From positions 1,550,001 through 1,614,000 of the forward strand of contig QANY01008723.1 in NCBI GenBank assembly GCA_003255025.1: a stretch of DNA of 64,000 nt, in the 5' to 3' direction. Positions 25,958 through 38,200 of the stretch are shown here, piece by piece. This DNA is from Datisca glomerata. Its lineage: Eukaryota > Streptophyta > Magnoliopsida > Cucurbitales > Datiscaceae. A program made the translations under genes and the position numbers. Numbering within the stretch: the stretch's first letter is position 1; the number at the start of each line of letters is the position of its first letter. The notes below the pieces were generated by a model. That model ran no database searches, was not told where the DNA came from, and saw only the letters and a program-made list of their open reading frames with translations.

Positions 25958-25964
25958 ATTTATA
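25958..25964 (-). promoter_or_regulatory. TATA box of the antisense gene
   Basis: On the minus strand AGCCAATATAAATTG gives TATAAAT about 55 bp before the first ATG of the antisense ORF (25903), with a CCAAT-like word joined to it. It suggests an independent antisense transcript. Confidence 0.45.
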
Positions 25965-25980
25965 TTGGCTTCAAAAATGA

Positions 25981-26240
25981 AAGGTCAGAACAGACCCCTA
26001 GCAAGAACAGAAATCGAAGCGTCAGAGCAAACCCCTAGCAAGAACAGACTTCGAAGGGCCAGAGCAAACCCCTAGCGAGAACAGAAATTGAAGCGCCAGA
26101 GCAGACCCTAGAGAGAATGGAAATCGAAGCGTCAAAACAGACCCTCAGCGAGAATGAAAATCGAAGCGTCAGAGCAGACCCCTAGAGAGAATGGAAATCA
26201 AAGTATCATAGTAGACCCTTAACGAGAATGGGAATTAGAG
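25981..26240. repeat. 37-bp tandem repeat, about seven copies, upstream of the 3' LTR
   Basis: The unit is built from CGTCAGAGCAGACCCCTAG and GAGAATGGAAATCGAAG, repeated near 25981, 26020, 26057, 26094, 26130, 26167 and 26204. It lies upstream of the antisense TATA box, in what would be that gene's promoter region. Confidence 0.85.
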
Positions 26241-26460
26241 CGTTAAAACATACCATTGATGTGAACAGGAGAATGAAACGACAGAAGAGAAAACTCACGC
26301 AACCATCAAACACACGTCATTTGGTAAGGTAATTATTATTATTGCTAACTTTTGTAGGTCATTATTATTCCAGGTCCCAATGAATCTAGTGTTGAAAATT
26401 GAGGAATCGAATCATTACACCAGAATGAAGAGAGACTTCATCAAGTGTAATGGGGGTAAA

Positions 26461-27001
26461 TGAACAGGATAATTCTCGGTGTTCGGCCACATCAGCGGAG
26501 AAGAAAAATAATTAAAGCAAATACCACGGAAGCATTATGAGAATAGTTGAATTTGTCATGTTAGCAGATCTGAAAAAGCTGATCTAGAATTACCTGCCTA
26601 ACCAAGGTAGCTGAAGTATAAAGGTTACATAGGAAGTAACGAAAACCAGAGAAGCCAAGGTAATCATCATTGTGGCAAAGTTGGTAGCAATCACTACAAC
26701 CATCAGATTCGCCACACTATGCCAAATAATTCAAATTCAAAATGTTGTTAATACTGATAAGTAAGGTTCAGTTATTACCTAAAAGATGAAACAAATCCTG
26801 GAAGATAAACTCAATCTCAAAGAATATTTCGTTTATTCTTGCTTTATTTCAGAAATTAAGTTGTATTGCAAGCCTATAAATACAGGCCAAATTGTAAACT
26901 GGAGGATCATCGAATTATAAGCCACTGTAAATTGCTTACTCTTATGTTTATTTTCTCTGCTCTTGGTATTTTCTATTTTAGAGAAAAAAATTTCATTTAC
27001 A
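26461..27001 (+). repeat. 3' LTR of the Tat-like gypsy element
   Basis: Starts TGAACAGGATAATTCTCGG right after the purine tract and ends TTCATTTACA. It is followed by the AGTAT target duplication (27002-27006). A TATA box (TATAAATA) lies at about 26876, matching the one in the 5' LTR. Confidence 0.9.
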
Positions 27002-27006
27002 AGTAT

Positions 27007-28156
27007 TATCATGCGTTTGGCTTGACAGTATGTCCAGATTAACTAATACAATGAGATTAAATAGTATTCTTATCAGTGTATTAACTAATACGGTCCTCAT
27101 CACTAGAACTCGATCAGATTAAGAGCCCCAACGAGAAATTTCTTTTGATGACTTTTTTTCATATATTTATACTTTTTTTCATAACATTGGGGCTCTTATT
27201 AGATACATTGAATGTATCTAATAACATTGTTCTTTATATATTTTTAAAAAATTTAATAATGGAATGTATTGTATACTTGAAAATATAAAATATCTTTGTT
27301 TGTGATCGAAAATGCAAATAACATATAGTTTCAGGAATAAATGATTAAAGACAATTTTACAATCTAATGTTATCATGTACCAAATAATGTACAATTAATA
27401 TAATTTTTTAACCGATATAGCACCAAATATTGAGCTGCACTATTTAATCTAATATAATACAGTATATTTTAATTCGATAGATTTAGTACAGTATTATTAT
27501 TCAATACTGTATTGACTTTCAAAGGAGACATTAATTCTAGTCCATTGGCTCCAATTGGCCTCATGCACTCAAATTGAAATAAGACTTAAATTCAAAATAT
27601 ATAATACCATAAATTACGTTTGGTTAATAACCCTGGATTTTAAATGTGAGATTAATTATTCAAATTTTTTTTCTAAGGTTTTGTATTGATATGATTTGAA
27701 ATTTATGCCAAGAAAGGGGTTGAATTTATTGATAAAATTTTGGAAAAATAAATTCACTTTAATCCACAAAGGATGGATAATAAGGAGTTTAAATTTTTAA
27801 CATTAGAACGTTGCACTTTAAATTTTAAACTCTGAGACAACTCTGCTTCCGCTGTCAAGTTTAAAGAAACAACCTCATTTTTTGATACATGTAAAACAAC
27901 GTGATTTCACTTATACCCAAATACAGACCAAACATTTTAAGCCTTAAATCACTTTCCACTTTCTTGCTCCCACTTCCTCGTCAATGAATTGGGTAATTGA
28001 ATTAGCACTTCAACTCGTTATCCGAAGGCTAACAACATTCTATAAGAGTACTTGCATTCGTGAAATTGCCACGTTAGGCAAACATTAAAATAAAAATACT
28101 AATCATCTTGGAGTTGTCAGGTTGGGGGCTTAAAAGAAACCGACGTGGGAGAGTTC
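27007..28156. other. Intergenic region between the gypsy element and the SPT6L 3' side
   Basis: No gene is visible. The pieces flanking the gypsy element share words (GTTTGGTTATCACAGTAC on the left; GTTTGGCTTGACAGTATG and AATACTGTATTGAC on the right). The target may have been a small AT-rich transposon, but no clean ends could be defined. Confidence 0.35.
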
Positions 28157-28534
28157 CACGATTGAAAGATTCAGTATGAAACTAACTAGTTAAACAGCTG
28201 AATTTTATTAACTCCAGTTTCTTCCACTAGAAAATGGTCAATAGGGAAACAGAGGATCTGTACACTTTGTTTAAATTAACGTACACGATTGAAAGATTGA
28301 GTATGAAATTAGCTAATTAAAAAGCTGAATTCTATTAGCTCCAGCTTTCACTAGAAAATGGTCAATGGGGAAACAGAGGATTTGTATATTTTGCTTAAAT
28401 CAATGTACACGATTGAAAAATTCAGTATGAAACTAGCTAGTTAAAAAGCTGAATTCTATTAGCTCCAGCTTCTTCCACTAAAAAACGGTCAATAGGTTAA
28501 CAAAGGATCTGTACATTTTGTTTAAATCAACGTA
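28157..28534. repeat. Three-copy tandem repeat, unit about 125 bp
   Basis: Each copy starts CACGATTGAAAGATTCAGTA and holds TTAGCTCCAGCTTCTTCCAC and AGAGGATCTGTACATTTTG. Copies start at 28157, 28284 and 28408. Copies differ by point changes and small deletions. Confidence 0.9.
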
Positions 28535-28688
28535 AATAACATCATTTATGTTCGAAGATTGTCACTTTCTGAGTACATTAAGATGGTCAATATCCTTAAT
28601 GTTTTCATGAAGTCACTGCAAAAGGACAAGTTAAACAAGTCACAAAACGAAAAAATAAGAGCCGAATCGATTATATTTGGATATAAGT

Positions 28689-28744
28689 GAAACGATGTTG
28701 TTTTGGATGTTATTGTTTTGAATGTACTAAAACAACATCGTTTC
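28689..28744. repeat. 16-bp inverted repeat (hairpin)
   Basis: GAAACGATGTTGTTTT (28689-28704) pairs perfectly with AAAACAACATCGTTTC (28729-28744) across a 24-bp loop. It lies about 550 bp past the SPT6L stop and could mark a short transposon relic. Confidence 0.75.
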
Positions 28745-29289
28745 ATTAAAGTTGACGAAGAATTGAAAGAATAGATATCAGGGTTTAAAATATGATTTTT
28801 GTATGGATTAAAGTTCTCTAGAATTTTGATTGCGCGGTAGTGTGATTGTGAAAAGGCGAAACTGCAGGTTTGCTAAAAAAATTAATGAAAGTGCAGTAGT
28901 GACTTGTCAGCTGAAAAAGGGTAACACATGAGCAGATTCAGGGAGTACCATGGCTTGGCAAAACAAAGCAATGCGTTCAGGTTTTGATAAACAAAGAGGA
29001 AGAAAATTGTGTTTTACTACTAAGTACTACCTTCACCTCTCTATATCTTTAACAAAAAGAAGATTGATAACGAGAGACATAAGCTTTTCACCTGAACCAG
29101 GTTTTTTTTTCTTTACCCATTTCCGTATTCTAACATTAAAAAGATTTAGATACCATAGCTGCGATCAGTACAATAATAGACACAGCCAAAAGGGAAAAAC
29201 AAAAAGCAGACCACATAGAGATGGCCATCACCTAACTATACAGGCAAATTATAAACCTAAAATATGTGAAACAGAGGCTGCTTAGCTCC

Positions 29290-32200
29290 CTAATCTTCTG
29301 CTGCTATTCTTTGATGGATCTCTCTGGCTTCTTCACCACTGCTGCCCCCACCTCCGCCTGACCATCCATTGCCATCTTGAGACTCGGCATCATTTTTTGG
29401 CTCACTACCCCAACTCGAAGCCTCTTTAGTGTTTGCACTGCCTCCACAGTCACTACCCCACTTATTGCCCTCGCCGCCACCGCCGCGTCCCCAACCTGAA
29501 GTTCTATTATCATTTGCACCCCAATTCTTGCCGCCACCAGCTCGACCACCTGAACCAGAAGTTATATTCTCATTTGCTGCACCACCACCGCTCCACATAC
29601 CTTTTGAACCAACAGCTGCTTTATCAAAGCTACTACCTTCGTTACCACCAGCACTACCCCAATTGCCGCCGCCACCAGCTCCGCCACCCCAATTACCTTT
29701 TGAACCACCAGCTGCTTTATCAAAGTTACTACCGTTGCTACCACCAGCACCACCCCAATTACTGCCGCTACCAGCTACACCGCCCCAACCCGAAGTTCTA
29801 TTATCATTTGCACCGCCACCACCCCAACTACCTTTTAAACCACCAGCTGCTTTATCAGAGTTCCCACTGTCGCGACCACCAGCTCCACCCCAATTACTGC
29901 CCCCACCAGCTCCACCTCCCCAACCTGAACTTTTATTATCTTTCGCATCGCCACCACCCCAACTATCTTTCGAACCACCAGCTGCTTTATCAGAGTTCCC
30001 GCTGTCACTACCACCAGCTCCACCCCAATTACTGCGACCACCAGCTCCACCACCCCAACCCGAACATTTATTATCTTTCGCACCGCCACCACCCCAACTT
30101 CCTTTTGAACCACCAGCTGCTTTATCAGAGTTCCCGCTGTCGCTACCACCAGCTCCACCCCAATCACTACTACCGCCGCCGCCACCACCCCAACCCGAAG
30201 CTTTATTATCAGTTGTTCTGCCACCACCACCCCAACTACCTTTTGAACCACCAGCTGCTTTATCAAAGTTATCACCACCGCTACCACCAGCTCCACCCCA
30301 ATCACTACCACCACCGCCACCACTGCCGCCGCCACCACCACCAGCCCAACCCGACGCTTTATTATCAGTTGTTCTGCCACCACCCCAACCGGAAGCTTTA
30401 TTCTCAGATGTGGCGCCGCCACCCCAACTAACTTTCGAACCACCAGCGGCTTTATCGGAGTTAACATCATTGCTACCACCAGCTCCACCCCAACTATTAC
30501 CGCCGCTGCCGCCACCCCAATCCGATGCTTTATTCTCAGTTGCACCGCCACCCCAACTACCTTTTGAATCGTCCACGGCTTTATCAGAACCACCAGCTCC
30601 GCCCCAACAATTGCCGCCGCCACCCCAACCAGAAGCTTTATTATCAGTTGCACCGCCACCACCCCAACTACCTTTTGAACCATCGGCGGCTTTATCAAAG
30701 TTACCACCAGCTCCACCCCAACTACCGTCACGGCTGCCACCACCCCAACCCGAAGCTTTATTATTAGTTGCACCGCCACCACCCCAATTACTTCTTGAAC
30801 CACCAGCTGCTTTATCATAGTTATTACTGTCGCTACCACCAGCTCCACCCTGATTACTGCCACCACCACCCCAACCACTACCACCACTATCACCCCAACC
30901 ACTGCCGCCACTACCACTCCCACCAGAATTCCAACCACCTGGGAAAGCTTCTCTTCCAGGAGAATTTTGAACTTTAGAACCTGGAATTTTGCTCCAAGTA
31001 TCATCCCCGTCTTTGGAAGCTGAATCCCATTTGGGAGCATCATAACCAGAATCCTGTCTCTCATTGCTGTTGCTGTTTCCTCTATTACTGTTAAACGAAC
31101 CCCGACCACGTCCTCGCCCTCCGTAGGGCCTAGGCAAGCCACTAGGGTGTCCATCACGACGACCACCACGACGGCCACCACGACCTGCAAATATTGGAGA
31201 GTCATATTAAAAGAGCCCAAGTGTTTCAAAATAAGAACCTTATTATCATGCACATTCCATCCCGCGAGTTACGTACACCACTAAACACAGACAGTGCAGA
31301 GCTCAGAGATTATTTTCACAATTCGTGCAAAGACATCAGCAATGACCACCCGTTCAATTTTCTTCTTTTATAGAGAGAAAATGAGCGAAAACTCAAAACA
31401 TGACTTTACCCACTTAAAAAGCAGTCACCGACGTGCGGCTTGTAAATTGTTTACAACACGAAACCGACGCATCAACATGTTATTTTTCAAAATAGTAGGA
31501 CACGACACATTGGGTAAACTCAAATAACAAATAGCTTTTTTTCTGAACTTTCTTTAGTTCTTTTATTAAGCAAAACACTTAAAAGTACAAGTATTTTAGC
31601 TTCAATGTACAAGTATTATTCACACTAATAAAACAGATACAGCGTTAAAAGTTTCTGCACGAGAAAGTAGAGGACTTCTCCTGGTCACAGCCTACAAGAA
31701 GAATCTCAAGCCACTCTACCAAAACGTTAAATAAAGCAGAAGGAACTTTACAAGGTGTAAGTATTTTCAACTATTTTACCATTTCATAGTTTAAAAAGAA
31801 AAACCAATCTCCACATGTTGGTACATGTTAGAAGTGTGTCCTGGCGTGTTGGGAACTTGTCAGAAACAAAAAACAATAATTTCGCACATTGGACACATTT
31901 CCGAGTGTCTGACGACATGTTGGTGTCCGTCATGACACTCTCCCAAACAGTGTCAGTGCTTTATAGTTACCCACCATTGGGAATGGAGGGTAGAGATGTC
32001 ACTCAACCCAAATGGTATTCAGGTACGCACAGGCACAGCTATCATAATTAATATTATTATTAATTCATGAAGTCCAACTTAACACTCTCCCAAACAGTGT
32101 CAGTGCTTTATAGTTGCCCACCATTGGGAATGGAGGGTAGAGATGTCACTCAACCCAAATGGTATTCAGGTACGCACAGGCACAGCTATCATAATTAATA

Positions 32201-35200
32201 GAAAAAATATATATTAATTCACGAAATCCAACAACTTAGGACGCTGCTCCAACCATCTCGAAAGCTGTTAAAAGAAAAAAGAACATAGGGAAAAGGGACG
32301 AAAAAACCAACACAATAGGCAGTTGCATAACGAAACACTGACCTCTCCAACCACCCTCATTGGCTGAACCACCCCAACCACTTCCAGGAGATGCCTCTGA
32401 AGAGTCACCACTTGCAGAACTCTGCATTGGTACCATAGCAGCAACTGATCTAATTGATGATGCTACGGGATCATCAATATGCTTCTGAAAATAGGCAACA
32501 AGACGATCAATATCCTCAAACATTCGTTTCCGGAACTTGAATCCTTTTGGGTATAGACCAATATACTCATGATGTGGATTTGAACTTCGTATAAAAGTTA
32601 GAATAAATGTCCCTGGATGTTCATGAGAAATACCAAAACAGTAAACTATCCTCGTTGGATTCTCTGACTTCTCAATCCTTAAAAATTCATCAACTTCAGC
32701 TTTTGTTCCCTTCTTGAACTTTCGATGACTTACCATCACCTTTACGCGAGCCACTAAGGGATCAATATAACCATCCATTACCTACATTAAGGCCAAATGA
32801 AGAAACAAAAAAGAAAGAGTAACTTTAGTAACTTCAATAAAATCACTTTGCGTAAGCACGGGAGTTTTCAAATTTCCTTTCAAACTCAAATAAATATCCA
32901 ATACCAGTCCTGCCTAAAAACAACTGATTTAAGACTAGCCCACATCTGACGCCATATATTCCAAACAAAACATAATATTTTGACATCGACTAATATTAAA
33001 GCAGAATATCCAGAAAAGGGAGTTCAAGAAAAATACCAACCTCATCCAAATCCTCAAAAGTATCATCCCCAATTTTCAAGGTCTTTCCAATTCGAAGCAA
33101 GCTGGTGATATCTTTAAGCTCCTTTCCACCTTCAACTATGTCTTTGTGTGCATAAACTCCATCATCAACTTTGAGAGTTAAAGTTAAATAAGAAGGCCCA
33201 CGTGAACTGGGACGAAAAACACTTTCACCAGGATCCTTGACAGACAAGAACTGATAAACAAAAGCATAGATTTCAAACTTGACTGAAATTCTCAAGAAAA
33301 ATTATCAAACAAAAAGAGAAAAGTCAATGTAACTATGTGCACAAACAATACATGTTCCACAAGGAAAATGAAGAAATGTATTGTCATAAATCCAAAACTA
33401 AAACAAATCTCATTAAAAAATGTCTCAACTACATCCAAAATAGACATGTATCTTAGTAATCTAATTGTGGGATCAAAAGTTTAATCTGCATTAACCGTCT
33501 CAAACTGAATTCATAATCCAAACAAGAGCGTATAGATGTCATCGTACAAAAGGAGATGGAAAAGAACAAAACAAAATTTCAAGTTCAGAAAAACAATTTG
33601 ATTGCCTTTATATAAAAATACAAAGTAGAAGGTATCAATCCCCAATTACTCAATTTGTCTAAAAAAAAATAGATCATAGGCAGAGTCGACAGTAGGTTCT
33701 AAGTTGATAGGTATGGTAGAATATGCAGCTATCAATTGAAACCACTATCTTCATGTACACAACATATTGGCATGAGATTAACGGAAGTAGTTAACAGTTC
33801 TGATTTTATTAGTTCATTTTGTTCCTCTTTGCTCATATAGAAGCTACCAACTACACACTGTCTGCACCACAAAAATGTAATGACTTCCTTCCCGCATAGA
33901 AATTTCAGACTACAAGATAATAGACTATGAACTTTTTTCTTCATTGAGAATCACTTTAGTACCATCGGTTCATGATTCAGTCCAACTACCAGACACAAAG
34001 ACATGACAACACACCTGCACTGCTTCCTCGGCTGTGATATTCTGAAATCGAGGATGAACAATCATTCTATGCTTAAACTGCTTCTTCGCAAGCTCGTTTT
34101 CCTTGCGAGCTGTTGCTTGTTGTCTCAGCAAACTGCTTCTATCTTCATGGTAGTAAGTATCAAGGTTTGGAGGATTTTGATGTGCGTTACTTGTCATCAC
34201 ACTCTCTCTACAAACTAAGAAGACCTGGTACCTGTTCTTATGAATTGCTTTAATTTTGCAAGTAAGGATGTCACCCTCATGCAGCCTGTCAGATAACTCA
34301 GAGATATCTCCATCATCTGAATAGTCTTCCTTCATAAGTATCCCAGTTAATCCAGATTCAAGTGCACAAATTGCTTTTTCATCTTGCACCCTGCGAACTG
34401 TGGCTTGCAGAATTCTCCCTTCAGCCAGTGTATCTTCAGTTTCACCTGATACCATATAAAATTCTTCATCCTGACTTGGTTCTACATATTGTTTACGCCA
34501 GTCTTGGAAACCCTTCACCAATTCCTGGACTATAACATAAAAGGTCTCTCTCTTATTCTCACGATTCTTGCTCTTCGAATATTCATCAACATCCAGAGTT
34601 TTCAGCATATTAGGCCGATCTCTAACATGCTCTATCGCCATCTCCTGTGCATCTTCATCATCTATTAAGTCAGATTTAACGTCTTCATCATATACATCTT
34701 TTGCCAAATCTTTTGCAAGAGCATAAGATTCAGGATGAATTCTGGTATCATCCAACAAATCAATGAATTGGCTGCTAGCAGCAGCTGACCCGCTGCGCCG
34801 AACACGCAAGAAACCTACGGCATTGACAAAAACCTTTTTACCAAGACCATGTGCAGTCACGAAGTCCTTGCGTGAAAAGATTGGTCCAGCTCTAACCAGC
34901 GATCTCTGTAATGAGGCTGCTTTTCTGGGTCCCAGCCCAGAAACAAATTGTAAAGGAGAAAACAACCATTCATGAGCTATAGCCAAATTAATATCAAGGC
35001 CCACCTGGTTTGTGATATCTACCATAACCTGTTCAATCATCCCATACTTCTCATCTGGGGTCAGAAGGTTATCTAAAGCATCGAGTTTCCAGGACAATAT
35101 CTCTCTTCCCGGTCCACAAAGTGTTGCTACCATTGCCAAAGGATTTTGAAGATAACGCCCAAGACCCACAGCCCGCTTAACGATACCTAACAACATAAAC

Positions 35201-38200
35201 ATAATAAACAAATCCAAGAAAAGTTAAATATAGAAAGAGAAACAATAACAAAGAATAATGTCAACAAGACAACAATATACCTGACTGAATTTGTAACTGG
35301 TCAGATGAGATACGAGAATTTTCATAAAGACGAGAAAAAGACTCATCTCCGTATACAATGCTCAGCCCATCCATGTCATGGCCAACATCCCTGGGGTTCT
35401 CCTCCACCATCTTAAAAATTATCTGATAGACCCATAATAATATAAATTAGTACAAAATATGCGGTCCTATGAGATCTTGGATTTAAACCTCTTCAATCAG
35501 AGGATACAGAAAAAGAAGCACACTTGGTGGATATTGCAGAGAAGTCTTTAACCTCAACCCCCCAACACACACACACACACACACACCTACCTATTGTTCT
35601 ATAGTGAGATAACATGGTGCTTAAACTGAGTACCTAGAATCTATTTGTCCTTTTTCATATTGATTAGTAGAAAATTTGTATCAGGATCTCATGGGACTTA
35701 TGCCATGCCATAGCATGCAGTATATTTGACCCCAGAAAAAGAAGCCAACACTTCTGATAACTTTTCTTTTCACTTACTATAGCATATACGAAAGTCGACG
35801 TACAATAAATTATAAAGGGTGAAACAAAGAAGACCCCACTAAGGAAGATAACATAAGCTGGTTGACATCCGTGTACTATAGTCCTTTAGCAATATTGTCA
35901 GGACTTTCAAGATAGCTTAACTAGACTATTATAGCACCAGAGAGGTCACATCCATGAAATGCATACTCCTTTAAGGGCAACGCGAGACATGTCTGTGAGA
36001 ACAGTACGACGACTCTGATTATACTAACCTCATAAATATCAACCTTCAAGCGGGTGCAAGACAAATTGATTGCTCCTAGGACAAGAACGTGTGGTTTATG
36101 GTCTGTCATGAACTTCAAAACACTTTCCTGGTCCTTTTTCTTTCGTTGTATGTCATTAACATTTTGAGAACGCAAAGTGAGGGACCCGGCATTAAGCACA
36201 TCCAGAACCTCCCCAGATGAATCTAACATCACAAAGGTAGTTGCAGGGTTTCCAGGTCCCCAACAGCAAGCCATCACCCTCGGTGCAGCTTCATCATCTG
36301 AACTAATATCAGTTTCCTTGTGTCGATATGGACCGACAGAAACTCTACTCCACAAAGCTTTCCCATATTCCATAAGAAGCCAATTTTTAGCTTTACTAGT
36401 CAACAACGATCTCGCTTCTTTCTCCATCGACGGCAGAAGAAATTTAACAAGTGAATCCTGCACTATCAACTTTCTCTGCTCATTCCATAGTTGGGCTGAT
36501 TTACTGACACCATCACTAAGATAATACTCGTTAAATTCCTCAACCAACTTAGTTAGATGGTTTTCTGGAAGCTTAAGAGTAACATTCAGCAGTTTATCTT
36601 CTTCAGCCTTCTGGATAAGAAGCCACTGTGCATCCTCAAATCTACTTAATGGCTTTTCACGCAACCACTTCACCACTGCAAACTGATGGAAAGAATCTAT
36701 TGCTATATTTCCATCATGTGTTGGACTAGTTGACATCACAGCATTCTCCATGAAGTTGCTACGAACGTGTTTTCTGACGCATGGCTCACAGCTAATTTCA
36801 ACAGCCGCCTGAGACCAAATAATTCACATAAACATATACCATTAATACGTATAGTCTATTGTAATTGAGAAACTAGGCAAGTGTAAAAGTACATACCATG
36901 TGCCTAGCTCCTTTCAGTACAGCTTGTGGTGTCTCAAACATTGCACAGGTGAAGTTCGAAGCCATCTCCTCTGGTGTTTTCTTAGGATCCTCCAACTCAT
37001 CATTTCTCTGCAATAAAATGAAGCAATTGTTTATATAATTGATCAGATACAGAAGCACACAAAATCAAAGAGAAGTTACCATCTTTTCTAAAGATAGCTG
37101 CATTCCAAATTGCTCAGAGCTGTAGCCAAACTTGTTTGCAACCTCCCATAGGCCAACCTTACTACAGATACCATATAGAGATTTCCTCTTGGGCCTCTTA
37201 TACTGTCCTCCATCCAAACCAACCTCACCAGCAGGAAAATGAAGGTTAAACTTTGAGTCTACATCATCTACCTCCCTCTCTGATTCTGCTGCCTTGAGAG
37301 ACTTCATAACAGACTCAAAAAGCTTTTTAATTATAGAGAGTCTTGTTTCATCATAAGTACGTCTCGATTCTTCCCAAAATCGCTTATCGTAGTATGATTT
37401 AAGAGCAGTCTTACGCTTCTGGAGAAGCAGCCACTTTCTGTCTAACTGCTGAATTGCCCAGAGTACCTATAATAATAGCAGAAAGAGTTGTACTTGTATC
37501 TATTGGAGTATTAAACTTAATACATATAAGCCAATGTTATGCAGGTGCCAGCTCAATAACAGTTTCACATTCACTCACCTTGTGCCACTTAAGTGTGGGT
37601 GTTTTTTCAGTTTTATCTTGATTTTCATCCCCTCCATGTTGTTCAAGATCTTTTAGTAGGCTTGGGATATCCTCCTTCCGATACATTGCAATAAATGGTA
37701 TCTAAAAGAAAGAGAAAAAATCACTAAATTTAGATCAAGTAATGGTCAAATGATAAAAAAAGTAACCAGATAAAAAATTACTAACATCTAGTTTTTGCAG
37801 ATGCATAAGACCTAAAAACCGCATGATGTCATCCCTGTTTATAGACAGCTCCTGCCCACTTGTTAGACCAAATAAAGGTACCACACCACTTGTAAGCTCA
37901 CCATATATCCAATTGCTCTCATCCTGTATACTGATTTCATCCCCAGGAGGATGACCGGTGCTTTCCTCCAATGCCTACAAAATTGAAATTAAACTAATAA
38001 TTGAAAAGATACGTACAAAAAACATACTCCCAAAGGCACTTGGGAAACCTGCAGTCTTTCCGGAATATCAAGTACTCGAATCTGGTCATCCTTCTCTGTC
38101 CTATATTTCTCATAAGCTACAGGTGATTCAAATTCATTTTCAAGTCTCCCTTCCGAAAATCCACTAGAGCCAAAACCTTGCTTGCGGAGCTGCAGGAGTT

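Larger units (their letters stand above)
16733..27001 (+). mobile_element. Complete but inactive Ty3/gypsy retrotransposon of Tat-like type
   Basis: About 10.3 kb, with LTRs of 526 and 541 bp, a shared AGTAT target duplication, a primer-binding-like start (TTGGTGCTTTCATTGAGAGC) just inside the 5' LTR and a purine tract (AATGGGGGTAAA) just before the 3' LTR. Domain order on + is gag, protease, reverse transcriptase, RNase H, a second RNase H-like domain and integrase. This is followed by a long 3' region with two tandem-repeat blocks and an antisense ORF. The second RNase H between RT/RH and integrase, and the long 3' region with an antisense ORF, are features of the Tat (Tat/Ogre/Retand) group. 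Many stop codons and frameshifts make it non-functional. Confidence 0.9.

Noticed and set aside
29429..30820. 463-residue Pro-rich frame on + and a 332-residue His/Tyr-rich frame on +, both opposite SPT6L
   Set aside because: They are shadows of the Gly/Trp coding repeat. Amino-acid composition follows from the complement of GGN and TGG codons, and no start context or splice sites support them.
29835..31253. 472-residue Val-rich frame on the minus strand
   Set aside because: It overlaps the SPT6L repeat exon in another frame. The SPT6L frame is fixed by 16 upstream exons in phase.
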